64,000 nt of DNA from UBA2897 sp036733925 (lineage in GTDB: Bacteria > Bacillota > Negativicutes > Selenomonadales > Selenomonadaceae), in contig DAIMZO010000011.1 of assembly GCA_036733925.1 (NCBI GenBank), positions 1-64,000 on the forward strand. Direction: 5' to 3'. The notes beneath the pieces were generated by a model. That model saw nothing but the letters and a program-made list of their open reading frames with translations. It was not told the origin of the DNA and did not search any database. This document shows positions 18,464 to 26,786 of this stretch, piece by piece. Both the position numbers and the translations under genes were made by a program. Positions within the stretch are counted from its first letter, which is position 1, and each line of letters starts with the position of its first letter.

Positions 18464-19030
18464 ATGGAACTATCGACACAGGCTATCGGACGCGCAAAGA
18501 AAGTCCGGCTCGTGATTTTCGACGTCGACGGGGTTCTGACCGACGGCGGTATCTACATCGGGCCGGCCGGCGAACTCTACAAGCCGTTTTTCTGCCGCGA
18601 CGGGCTCGGCATCACGCTCGCGCACCGCGCTGGGCTGAAGACCGCCATCATCACGGGCAGGCAGTCGGCACAGGTCGCATACCGCGCGCAGGAGCTCCAT
18701 ATCTCGGAGGTTTTCCAGGGGAATACCGATAAGCGCGCGGCCTACCGTGAGCTCAAGGAGCGGACGGGCTGCCAGGATCACGAGATTGCCTATATCGGCG
18801 ATGACCTGATCGACCTGCCGCTCATGCTGCAGGTCGGATTCCCCGCGGCACCAGCCGATGCCGTGCCCGAGGTCCGGGCACGTGCCGCGGCGGTCTCGGA
18901 GTATCCGGGCGGGCACGGTGCCGTGCGCGAGATCCTGGAGTTCATCCTGAAAGCGCAGGGGAAATGGGAAGCACTCATCGAGGGCTTCTACGATATCGGC
19001 GGCGCACAGCTGGACGGGCTGACGCAATGA
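18464..19030 (+). CDS. kdsC: Kdo 8-phosphate phosphatase (HAD family)
   Basis: This 188-residue HAD hydrolase should dephosphorylate Kdo 8-phosphate. The nucleophile motif is FDVDGVLTDG (Asp20, Asp22), motif II is IITGR and motif III/IV is IGDDLIDLPLM. It is a cap-less C0 type protein like KdsC, and it follows kdsA by 15 bases, which completes the kdsB-kdsA-kdsC set. Confidence 0.92.
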   Translation: MELSTQAIGRAKKVRLVIFDVDGVLTDGGIYIGPAGELYKPFFCRDGLGITLAHRAGLKTAIITGRQSAQVAYRAQELHISEVFQGNTDKRAAYRELKERTGCQDHEIAYIGDDLIDLPLMLQVGFPAAPADAVPEVRARAAAVSEYPGGHGAVREILEFILKAQGKWEALIEGFYDIGGAQLDGLTQ

Positions 19031-19070
19031 CGGATACAGGCGATAAGAAACAGGGAAGGAGAATGTTGTC

Positions 19071-19991
19071 ATGATCTATAAGTCGCTTATGGCGCTGAGC
19101 TGGGTGGTATGCCGGACACCGTACTGCCTGCTCATGGGCATCGGCAGGATTCTCGGCAACCTGTACTATCTGTTCGTGAAGAAGGAACGCGAGCGCGCGG
19201 TGCGGCAGATGATGGAGGCGCTGCAGATGCCGGAGGCAGAGGCGCGCCGCACGGTTCGCGAGTCGTTCGTGAATCTCGCGCGGAACGTGCTCGAGATCCT
19301 GTACATGCCGCATCTGAATGAGCAGAACTTCCACAAGTACATCGAGATCGACCATCTGGAAATCCTGAAGAAGGCCCTCGCGGAGAGAAAGGGCGTCGTC
19401 ATCCTGACCGGCCATATCGGCACGTGGGAATGGCTTTCGGCGGCGTTCACGCTGAACGGCCTGCCGGTCACGGCCATCGCGAAGCCGCAGCCGAACATGC
19501 AGTTCACGGAGGTCCTGAACGCCTTGCGCGATACGATCCATGTCGAGATTTTCTCGCGCGGCACGAGCGAACTGCTTGCGGCGGCGCGTGCGCTGAAGAA
19601 GGGCAAGATCCTCGGCTTTCTCGCCGATCAGGATGCGGGCCCTGGCGGCGCGTTCCTGCCATTCCTCGGCAAGACGGCCTCGACGCCGATGGGCCCGGCC
19701 GTCTTCTCACGGAAGTTCAACAGCCCGGTCGTGCCGGCATTCATCCTGCGCCAGCCGAACGGCAAGCACAAAGTCGTAATCAAGGACATCATGCGCTATG
19801 AGGACACCGGCGATACGGATAAGGATCTGTTCGACTTCACGGCGCGCATGACGAAGATCGTCGAGGAGATCGTCCGCGAGAACCCGACGCAGTGGCTCTG
19901 GTTCCAGAAGCGCTGGAACACGAAGCCGGAGGAGCAGAAGAAGGGCAAGCATCATACCGTGCAGGCCGAAGATGAGGAGGCGGGGCGATGA
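19071..19991 (+). CDS. Lipid A late acyltransferase (LpxL/HtrB family)
   Basis: This 306-residue membrane-associated acyltransferase should add a secondary acyl chain to Kdo-lipid A. It has an N-terminal hydrophobic helix and the family catalytic motif HX4E in TGHIGTWEW, then FLADQDAG and the C-terminal NPTQWLWFQKRWNTKP, which is nearly diagnostic for HtrB/LpxL proteins. Only one such enzyme occurs here. Whether it acts like LpxL or LpxM cannot be told. It is coupled to lptC by an ATGA overlap. Confidence 0.9.
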   Translation: MIYKSLMALSWVVCRTPYCLLMGIGRILGNLYYLFVKKERERAVRQMMEALQMPEAEARRTVRESFVNLARNVLEILYMPHLNEQNFHKYIEIDHLEILKKALAERKGVVILTGHIGTWEWLSAAFTLNGLPVTAIAKPQPNMQFTEVLNALRDTIHVEIFSRGTSELLAAARALKKGKILGFLADQDAGPGGAFLPFLGKTASTPMGPAVFSRKFNSPVVPAFILRQPNGKHKVVIKDIMRYEDTGDTDKDLFDFTARMTKIVEEIVRENPTQWLWFQKRWNTKPEEQKKGKHHTVQAEDEEAGR

Positions 19992-20614
19992 GCAAAAAAG
20001 GCAAGATCCTTACAGGGATCGCCATCGTCCTGTTCCTCGCGCTTGTCGTCTGGGCGGTCCGGTCGGTACCGGGCGCGCCGCCAGCACAGCAGGACACGGA
20101 TCCCTCGCATGTCATGAGCTATGACGGCAACACGATCAGCGAGGAGAAGAACGGCCGGAAGATCTGGGAGCTCACGGCCGACCATATTGAGATGGATATG
20201 GATACGAAGAACGCGAGCATGACTGGCATCACGGGCCATTTTTACGAGGAGGACGGCCGTGTGGTCGACGTCGTCGCGAAGAAGGCCACCTACGATGCGC
20301 AGACGAAGAACGTCACGATTGAAGACGGCATCGAGATCACGACGAGCGACGGCGCATCGCTGAAGAGCGACCAGCTGCTCTGGATCGCGGATGACGAGAC
20401 ATTGACCGCAAAGGGCAACGCCTATGTCGCGAAGGACGACATGCAGGCGAGCGGCGGCAGTATCTCGAGCAGCAACGGCTTCAAGAAAATCGAGATCGAC
20501 GATCATGTTTACATCGTGAAAGGCGATATGCAGGCAACGGGCGATAAGCTCGAGAGCGACGACGGCATCGAGAAGATCCGCCTGATCGGGCACGCGCATA
20601 TCACGAAGGGTTAA
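19988..20614 (+). CDS. lptC: LPS export system protein LptC
   Basis: This 208-residue bitopic protein has an N-terminal transmembrane helix (about 7-25) and a periplasmic beta-jellyroll of the LptC/YrbK family (GRKIWELTADHIEMD, then repeated DGIEITTSDGASLKSDQL-like strands). LptC receives LPS from the LptBFG complex and passes it to LptA. The gene sits between the acyltransferase and lptA, as expected. Confidence 0.88.
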   Translation: MSKKGKILTGIAIVLFLALVVWAVRSVPGAPPAQQDTDPSHVMSYDGNTISEEKNGRKIWELTADHIEMDMDTKNASMTGITGHFYEEDGRVVDVVAKKATYDAQTKNVTIEDGIEITTSDGASLKSDQLLWIADDETLTAKGNAYVAKDDMQASGGSISSSNGFKKIEIDDHVYIVKGDMQATGDKLESDDGIEKIRLIGHAHITKG

Positions 20615-20630
20615 GGAGACAGATGAAGCG

Positions 20631-21326
20631 ATGAAAAAGCAGGCAGTGAAACCTATTGCCAAACGGGCGCTGTTGACATTCAGCGTCCTCGCGGCACTCA
20701 TGACGGGTGTGACCTTCGCGGCCGGTGACCCGGCGGAGCTCGACGCAGATACGGTCGAATACGACATGAACTCCGGTGAGGTCACGGCGAGCGGCAACGT
20801 TCTGATGAAGGCGGGAGCGAGCCGGATTGCCGGTCAGAATGCGGCTTACAATACGAAGACCGGGCAGGGCACGGTCACGGGCAGCGTCATCGCGGAGCGC
20901 GAGGGCATGCGCATGACCTGCAGCCAGCTTACGGTCGACGGCAGCGACCACTACATCGCGACGGGCGACGTGCAGGGCACGCGGGCCGACCAGTCGTTTT
21001 CTGCCAGCCAGGTGGAGTATTTCCCATCGAAGCAGTATGTCAGCATGCCATCTGGCGGGACGCTCTCAAGCTCCGAGGGCACGTTCACCGCAGATGTGCT
21101 GCAGGGCTGGCTCGGTGAGAGCCACTATGTCGGCACGGGCAACGCGCACATCGTGAGCCCGCCGCGCGACATCGAGGCCGGCGGCGACCAGTTCGACTAC
21201 TACGGCGCGGGGACGGGCAAGGCCGTCCTGACCGGGAATGCTTGGGCATATCAGGGCAACAACACGATGCACAGCAACCGCCTGACGATTTATCTTGCAT
21301 CGGACGGGCAGGCTAAGGTACAATAG
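20631..21326 (+). CDS. lptA: LPS transport periplasmic protein LptA (OstA-like)
   Basis: This 231-residue protein has a cleavable signal peptide (about 1-31, ending FAA) and an OstA-type beta-jellyroll: repeated strands such as ADTVEYDMNSGEVTASGNV and later DQFDYYGAGTGKAVLTGNA. LptA forms the periplasmic bridge for LPS. At 231 residues it is longer than E. coli LptA (185), suggesting one or two additional jellyroll turns. The outer-membrane partner LptD is not in the window. Confidence 0.87.
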   Translation: MKKQAVKPIAKRALLTFSVLAALMTGVTFAAGDPAELDADTVEYDMNSGEVTASGNVLMKAGASRIAGQNAAYNTKTGQGTVTGSVIAEREGMRMTCSQLTVDGSDHYIATGDVQGTRADQSFSASQVEYFPSKQYVSMPSGGTLSSSEGTFTADVLQGWLGESHYVGTGNAHIVSPPRDIEAGGDQFDYYGAGTGKAVLTGNAWAYQGNNTMHSNRLTIYLASDGQAKVQ

Positions 21327-21357
21327 AGCTATCAGCGGATAGATGGAGGATGCGGCT

Positions 21358-22077
21358 TTGTATATCGAGGCAAAGAATCTGGTCAAGACGTTCAAGAAAC
21401 GCACGGTCGTCGACCACGTCTCCCTGCGTGTGGAGAAGGGCGAGATTGTCGGGCTGCTCGGCCCGAACGGCGCCGGCAAGACGACGACCTTCTATATGAT
21501 TGTCGGGCTCGAGGCGCCGACGGACGGGAAAGTCTTCCTGTCGGATGTCGATATCACGGATCAGCCCATGTACAAGCGCGCGTCGCTTGGCATCAGTTAC
21601 CTGACGCAGGAGGCATCGATCTTCCGCAAGCTCACGGTGAAGGAAAACATCATGGCCATCCTCGAGACGACCAAGCTCTCGAAGGCTGAGAAGAAGAAAA
21701 AATATCAGGGCCTGCTCGAGGAATTCCATATCGGCCATGTCGAGGAGCGGAAGGGCACAGAGCTCTCGGGCGGCGAGCGGCGCCGCGTCGAGATCGCGCG
21801 CTGTCTGGCGCTCGAGCCGGAGTTCATCCTGCTCGACGAGCCGTTTGCCGGCGTCGACCCGCTCGCCGTCGCGGATATCCAGAACATCATCCGGTATCTC
21901 AAGAAGCGCGGCATGGGAATCCTGATCACGGATCACAACGTGCGCGAGACGCTGTCCATCGTCGACCGCGCGTATATCCTGAACAGCGGCAAGATCCTGC
22001 TCGAGGGCGACAGCCAAACGATTGCGGAAAGCCCGATTGCCAGGAAGTTCTACCTCGGCGATAATTTCAAGCTCTGA
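21358..22077 (+). CDS. lptB: LPS export ABC transporter ATP-binding protein LptB
   Basis: This 239-residue ATPase powers LPS extraction. It has Walker A GPNGAGKTT, Q-loop YLTQEASIFRKL, signature LSGGERRR, Walker B FILLDEPFAGVDP and the LptB-type ITDHNVRETL. The start is set at TTG 21358 because GGAGGA is seven bases upstream; an ATG five codons earlier overlaps that same ribosome site. It precedes the single lptF/G permease gene. Confidence 0.95.
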   Translation: MYIEAKNLVKTFKKRTVVDHVSLRVEKGEIVGLLGPNGAGKTTTFYMIVGLEAPTDGKVFLSDVDITDQPMYKRASLGISYLTQEASIFRKLTVKENIMAILETTKLSKAEKKKKYQGLLEEFHIGHVEERKGTELSGGERRRVEIARCLALEPEFILLDEPFAGVDPLAVADIQNIIRYLKKRGMGILITDHNVRETLSIVDRAYILNSGKILLEGDSQTIAESPIARKFYLGDNFKL

Positions 22078-22091
22078 CGGGAGGCAGATGG

Positions 22092-23192
22092 ATGCACATC
22101 CGAATTTTAGACCGATATATTTTTCAGGAAGTCCTGAAAACCTTCCTGTTCGGCATCGCTGCGTTTTCCGCCGTGTTCATCGGTTCGGGCACGCTGTTCA
22201 AGATTGCGAAATACATCACGGATTACGGTGCGTCGCTCCAGTCGGTCGCGAAGATCTTCGTGCTCGGTTTGCCGAATGTCGTCATCTGGACGTTCCCGAT
22301 GTCCATGCTGCTCGCGAGCCTCATGACGTTCGGGCGGCTTTCCGGCTCATCGGAAATCACCGCGATGAAGTCCTGCGGCATCAGCTTCCGGCGCATCGCG
22401 ACGCCGGCGCTTTTCCTCGGCCTGGTCGTCAGCATCGGCGCCATCGCGTTCAACGAATATGTCGTGCCGTGGGCGAACACGGCCTACAGCCGCGTGCTCT
22501 ACTACGAGATCGAGGGCAATACGGGCATGAAGTCGCAGGATCACGTGATCCTGAAAGAAATCAAGGATGGGAACATGCAGCGGCTCGTCTACGCCCGCCG
22601 TTATGATGCGGATTCCCAGACCCTGCAGAACGTCACGATGCAGGATTTCGATGATTCCGGCAAGGTACGCCATGTCGAGAACGCGGCTTATGCGGACTGG
22701 AACGGCAGCGTCTGGACGATGCATGACGGCATGATCTACGATATCGTGGAGAACGAAGATCAGAGCGAGCACGTGGTGCGCTTCAAGGAGCAGAATCTGC
22801 CGGTGCAGGCGAACCCGAAGCGCATCCTGCGCGAGCAGAAGAAGCCGGAGGAGCTCACGATGAAGGAGCTCCGCGCCGAGATCAACATCATGAAGACGCA
22901 GTACGTCGATACGAACAAGCTCGAGGCAGAGCTCTATCAGCGCGTATCCGTGCCGATGGCGAGCCTGATCTTCGCGCTGATCGGCGTGCCGCTCGGCCTG
23001 CAGCCGACGCGCAATTCCTCGTCGGCGGGATTCGCGATGAGCGTCATCATCATCTTCTTCTACTACGCATTGATGACGATGGGCAACGCGCTTGCGCGGA
23101 GCGGGGCCATCGCGCCGCTGCTCGCAGTATGGATCCCGAACATCATCGGCCTGATTGCCGGTGCATTCCTGATCCGCAAGGCTTCGCGCTGA
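22092..23192 (+). CDS. LptF/LptG family permease
   Basis: This 366-residue YjgP/YjgQ family permease opens with ILDRYIFQEVLKTFLFG and has about three N-terminal and three C-terminal membrane helices around a periplasmic jellyroll domain (about 130-260). The end region ASLIFALIGVPLGLQPTR and FFYYALMTMGNAL is typical. E. coli uses two such proteins, LptF and LptG. Only one gene occurs in this otherwise complete lptCAB cluster, so it may act as a homodimer or have an unlinked partner. Confidence 0.92.
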   Translation: MHIRILDRYIFQEVLKTFLFGIAAFSAVFIGSGTLFKIAKYITDYGASLQSVAKIFVLGLPNVVIWTFPMSMLLASLMTFGRLSGSSEITAMKSCGISFRRIATPALFLGLVVSIGAIAFNEYVVPWANTAYSRVLYYEIEGNTGMKSQDHVILKEIKDGNMQRLVYARRYDADSQTLQNVTMQDFDDSGKVRHVENAAYADWNGSVWTMHDGMIYDIVENEDQSEHVVRFKEQNLPVQANPKRILREQKKPEELTMKELRAEINIMKTQYVDTNKLEAELYQRVSVPMASLIFALIGVPLGLQPTRNSSSAGFAMSVIIIFFYYALMTMGNALARSGAIAPLLAVWIPNIIGLIAGAFLIRKASR

Positions 23193-23237
23193 TCCGAGTG
23201 GCAGGCATAGCATAGAAAACAGAAAGGAGGCCGGGCC

Positions 23238-24494
23238 ATGTACGGTATCTTGCTCATTCTAGTACTCATCATAACAGGCGGGGCCATTGCCTTTATCGGT
23301 GACCGGCTCGGTTCGAAGATCGGCAAGAAGCGCTTGTCAATCTTCGGCCTCCGGCCAAGGCATACCTCCATCGTCATCACGATCTTCACCGGCATCTGCA
23401 TCACGACGCTGACGTTCGGCGTCATGGCGGCAGTGTCCGAGAACGTGCGCACGGCGCTGTTCGGCATGGAGAAGCTGCACCAGCGCATGACGACGACGCA
23501 GCGCCAGCTCGATGAGGCGACGGATCGTCTCGACCAGGCCCAGCAGGAACAGGTCGAGAAGGACGCGGAGCTCACGCAGACGAAGGCCGAGGTCGACAAG
23601 CTGCAGGCGCAGCAGGCAGATCTCGAGGCGGAATCCGCGCGCCTGCAGGAGGGCAACCGCATCCTCGAGCTCGCGAACGCCGCGCTGAGCGGACAGAACG
23701 ATGCGCTTTCGGCAGAAAATGGTTCGCTGGTCGCGGAGAACAGCACCCTCGGATCGAGGAATGAGCAGCTGACCCTCGGCAACGAAAAGCTCAAGAAGGA
23801 CAATCAGGGTCTCGTAAAAGATAATACGACGCTCGAGCAGCGCAATGGCGTCCTGCGGAACGGCCTTCTCGCGATGCGTGAGGGCGATATCGTCTACCGC
23901 GCCGGCGAGATCATCTCGAGCGGGGTCATCCGCGGCAACCGCCCGAAGGAGGCCGTGGAGAAGGATCTCGAGTCGCTGATGTCGATGGCGACGCGCAACG
24001 TTTCCGTGCGGCTCGGCAAGGATGCCTCGGATCAGTCCATCTGGATCTATCAGCCGGAGTATCAGGCAGCCATCGATACGATCTCGAAGAGCCCGTACGA
24101 TATGATCGTGCGCGTGACGGCGGCCGGCAACCTGATCCGCGGCGAGGCCGTGCGCGCGTCCCTGCAGCTCTACAAGAACAGCGTCATCTACCAGAAAGAC
24201 GAGTTCATCATCGCGCGCCGCTACGCGATGTCGGGCGGCACGACGCAGGCGGAGACCTTCGTCATGGATTTCCTGCGCGAGGTCAATATGGAGGCGCAGA
24301 TGCGCGGCATCCTGCCGGATCCGATCAGTGGCAGCGTCGGCGTCATGGACGGCACGCAGTTCTACGATGTCGTGAGCAAAATGGGCTCGATGAACGGCAA
24401 CGTCGTGCTGTCGGCCTACGCGAAGGACAGCACCGACGCGATGGGGCCGCTGCGCCTGTACTTTAAGCTCGAGAGCCTACCGGACGGACAATGA
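23238..24494 (+). CDS. DUF3084 domain membrane protein with coiled coil
   Basis: This 418-residue protein has two N-terminal transmembrane helices (about 3-20 and 48-70) around the conserved stretch GDRLGSKIGKKRLSIFGLRP. A long Gln/Glu/Leu coiled coil follows (about 80-215, with repeated LxxENxxL and GNEKLKKDNQGL) and then a globular C-terminal domain. It resembles DUF3084 proteins known from diderm Firmicutes and cyanobacteria; the function is not established. It is the last gene before a terminator in the lpt run, 46 bases after the permease, so a role in envelope assembly is a reasonable inference. Confidence 0.8.
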   Translation: MYGILLILVLIITGGAIAFIGDRLGSKIGKKRLSIFGLRPRHTSIVITIFTGICITTLTFGVMAAVSENVRTALFGMEKLHQRMTTTQRQLDEATDRLDQAQQEQVEKDAELTQTKAEVDKLQAQQADLEAESARLQEGNRILELANAALSGQNDALSAENGSLVAENSTLGSRNEQLTLGNEKLKKDNQGLVKDNTTLEQRNGVLRNGLLAMREGDIVYRAGEIISSGVIRGNRPKEAVEKDLESLMSMATRNVSVRLGKDASDQSIWIYQPEYQAAIDTISKSPYDMIVRVTAAGNLIRGEAVRASLQLYKNSVIYQKDEFIIARRYAMSGGTTQAETFVMDFLREVNMEAQMRGILPDPISGSVGVMDGTQFYDVVSKMGSMNGNVVLSAYAKDSTDAMGPLRLYFKLESLPDGQ

Positions 24495-24506
24495 CACAGA
24501 CTGACA

Positions 24507-24540
24507 GAAAAGCGAGGACATGCGTTCCCGCTTTTCCTTT
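24507..24540 (+). terminator. Intrinsic terminator ending the envelope run
   Basis: GAAAAGCG (24507-24514) pairs with CGCTTTTC (24529-24536), with extra GGA/TCC pairs inside, followed by a pyrimidine-rich tail. A TATAAT box (24555-24560) begins the next unit, without a clear -35. Confidence 0.55.
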
Positions 24541-24591
24541 CCCTTCAGATGTTGTATAATAACAGGAAATGGGCAGCAGAGGTGAGGAAAC

Positions 24592-25041
24592 TTGAATATA
24601 GCGGCATTGGATCCCGGCAGGGAGAAATGCGGATTCGCCGTGCTCGCGGGCGATGGCCATACGCTCTATCAGAAAGTCATCGAAACGGCCGCTCTCGAAC
24701 AGGTCGTCGAGGAGACGCGTGCGGCGTACGCATTCGGGACGCTGATCAAGGGGAACGGTACGACGAGCCGGCAGGCCGGAGAGCGCCTCGCGGCGCGGTT
24801 CCCGGATCTCATCGTAGAGACCATCGACGAATACCGCACGACGGAGCTTGCGCGGGACTACTATTGGGTGGACAACCCGCCGAAGGGCCTGAAGCGGCTG
24901 CTGCCGCTCGGCCTGCAGACGCCGCCCGTGCCCGTCGACGACTACGCGGCGGTCATCCTCGGCAGGCGCTGGATCCAGTCGCATGGGAAGCTCGCCGCGA
25001 ACCTGCCTCATGTACCGGAAAAGCTGCAGCCGCGCGTCTGA
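24592..25041 (+). CDS. RuvX/YqgF-like RNase H-fold protein
   Basis: This 149-residue protein has the RNase H-like opening MNIAALDPGREKCGFAVL with a conserved Asp, then TLIKGNGTTSR and ETIDEYRTTELARDYY and a late acidic VDDYAAVILG. These match the YqgF/RuvX fold, whose members process pre-16S rRNA ends or resolve Holliday junctions. It differs from canonical RuvX in several motifs and may be a paralogue. It starts at TTG with GAGGAAA upstream. Moderately sure of fold, unsure of role. Confidence 0.7.
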   Translation: MNIAALDPGREKCGFAVLAGDGHTLYQKVIETAALEQVVEETRAAYAFGTLIKGNGTTSRQAGERLAARFPDLIVETIDEYRTTELARDYYWVDNPPKGLKRLLPLGLQTPPVPVDDYAAVILGRRWIQSHGKLAANLPHVPEKLQPRV

Positions 25042-25075
25042 GCGCGGCTTGTCTATCATAGGATAGGGGAAGCAA

Positions 25076-25540
25076 ATGGAAGCGAAAAAACAGATGCGTC
25101 CGGACTGGACGGAGTATTTCCTCGACATCGCGAAGGCGGTCGGGCGCAGGGCAACCTGCCTGCGCCGCCGTTACGGCGCCATCATCGTCAAGGACAAGAT
25201 CATCATCTCCACAGGATACAACGGCGCGCCACGCGGTGAGGCAAACTGCATCGACACGGGAATCTGCGAGCGCGAGCGCCTGCATGTGCCGAAGGGGCAG
25301 AATTACGAGCTCTGCGTCGCGGTGCACGCCGAGCAGAACGCCATCATCAACGCGGATCCCGTGAAGATGGAGGGCGCGACCATCTACATCGTCGGTTTCA
25401 ATGCGGACGGCACATTGGCATCGGGCAAGCCCTGCCTGCTCTGCCGCCGCATGCTGCGCAACGCGAAGCTTGCGAAAGTTGTCTACTACGAGGAGGACGG
25501 CAGCGTCGTGAGCTGTGCGCCGGCCGAAATCCACGACTGA
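25076..25540 (+). CDS. dCMP deaminase family protein (ComEB-like)
   Basis: This 154-residue zinc deaminase has the catalytic HAEQNAI motif and the zinc-binding PCLLC motif, with the dCMP-deaminase opening RPDWTEYFLDIAKAVGRRATCLRRRYGA and the TGYNGAPRG substrate loop. It should deaminate dCMP to dUMP for thymidylate synthesis. It follows the RuvX-like gene by 34 bases. Confidence 0.88.
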   Translation: MEAKKQMRPDWTEYFLDIAKAVGRRATCLRRRYGAIIVKDKIIISTGYNGAPRGEANCIDTGICERERLHVPKGQNYELCVAVHAEQNAIINADPVKMEGATIYIVGFNADGTLASGKPCLLCRRMLRNAKLAKVVYYEEDGSVVSCAPAEIHD

Positions 25541-25584
25541 CGCGTTCCGATAAAAGGCCGTCCTTGCGAAATGTGCGGGATGCC

Positions 25585-25613
25585 TTGCTTTCGGGATGGT
25601 TCCATAGTAAAAT
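25585..25613 (+). promoter_or_regulatory. Promoter before the GlcNAc-1-P transferase gene
   Basis: TTGCTT (25585-25590) and TAAAAT (25608-25613) are 17 bases apart, and the segment CCATAG just before the -10 is almost the same as at the lpxC promoter. Confidence 0.6.
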
Positions 25614-25663
25614 AAGTTGTTGTGTAAGATTGACTTAGAATGGAAAAGATTAAGGGGTGCAGC

Positions 25664-26740
25664 TTGTTTATGCCAGATTATCTGTTGGCGTTCCTCGTCG
25701 CGGCCGGTGTGGCCCTGCTCGTGACGCCAGGCGTTATTTGGTTCGCAGCGAAAACCGGCGCGATGGATAAACCGAACGCGCGCAAAGTGCACAAGAAGCC
25801 GATCCCGCGCATCGGCGGCATCGGCATCTGGATCGCTTTCATGGTCGGGATGCTCGTCGTGTCCTTCTTCGCGGAGATTCCGGAGGATCAGGAGTTTGAG
25901 CTCATCGGCCTGATGGTCAGCGGGACGCTGATCGTGCTGATCGGCGTCATCGACGACTATACGAACCTGCCGGCAAAGGTCAAGCTCGCGGGGCAGATCA
26001 TCGCGGCCTGCGTGCTCGTCATCGGCTTCGGCGTGCGCGTTGATTTCGTGACGGATCCGTTCGGCGATTATATCTATCTCGAGTGGCTCGCCATTCCGGC
26101 AACGCTGTTCTGGATTGTCGGCATCACGAACACCGTGAACCTGATCGACGGGCTAGACGGGCTCGCAGCGGGCGTTTCCGCCATCGCGGCGGTCACAATC
26201 TGCGTCGTGGCCCTGCAGCAGGATATCCTGTTCATCGCCGTGGTCACGGCATGCCTCGCGGGGGCGGCCGTCGGGTTCCTCTACTACAATTTCAACCCGG
26301 CGCGGATCTTCATGGGTGACTCGGGGAGCATGTTTCTCGGCTTCATCCTCGCGGGCGTATCGGTCATCGGCGCGGTGAAGTCCGCGGCGACGATCGCGCT
26401 GATCGTGCCGATCCTCGCGCTCGGCCTGCCAATCCTCGACACGTCGTTCGCGATTGTCCGCCGTTACCGCGGCGGCGTACCAATCTTCAAGCCGGACAAG
26501 GGGCATCTGCATCACCGTCTGCTCGACCTCGGCTTCACGCAGCGCCAAGCGGTTCTGCTGATGTACACGATCAGCGCGGTGCTCGGCCTCTCTGCAGTCA
26601 CGCTCACCGAGGTCAGCACGCAGATTGCGATCATCATCTTCTGCGTCGTCGTGGCGGCAGTCCTGTTCGGCGCGGCGAAGCTTGGCATTTTCAAACTGAA
26701 AGAACCGCCTGACGGACAGAGTCCGGCCAGCCGCGGATAA
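25664..26740 (+). CDS. Undecaprenyl-phosphate GlcNAc-1-phosphate transferase (WecA/TagO type)
   Basis: This 358-residue polytopic enzyme of the MraY/WecA family should start surface-polysaccharide synthesis by moving GlcNAc-1-phosphate onto undecaprenyl phosphate. Visible motifs are HKKPIPRIGGIGIW, IDDYTNLPAKVK, NLIDGLDGLAAG, MGDSGSMFLGF and the HLHHRLL loop. TTG 25664 is the likely start because AAGGGG is six bases upstream; ATGs at 25640 and 25670 are less well placed. It pairs with the following UDP-GlcNAc 2-epimerase. Confidence 0.88.
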   Translation: MFMPDYLLAFLVAAGVALLVTPGVIWFAAKTGAMDKPNARKVHKKPIPRIGGIGIWIAFMVGMLVVSFFAEIPEDQEFELIGLMVSGTLIVLIGVIDDYTNLPAKVKLAGQIIAACVLVIGFGVRVDFVTDPFGDYIYLEWLAIPATLFWIVGITNTVNLIDGLDGLAAGVSAIAAVTICVVALQQDILFIAVVTACLAGAAVGFLYYNFNPARIFMGDSGSMFLGFILAGVSVIGAVKSAATIALIVPILALGLPILDTSFAIVRRYRGGVPIFKPDKGHLHHRLLDLGFTQRQAVLLMYTISAVLGLSAVTLTEVSTQIAIIIFCVVVAAVLFGAAKLGIFKLKEPPDGQSPASRG

Positions 26741-26786
26741 ACGCGATGGAGCGTTGAGAGTTGGAGAGTTAGGGAGGATTTTTCTT

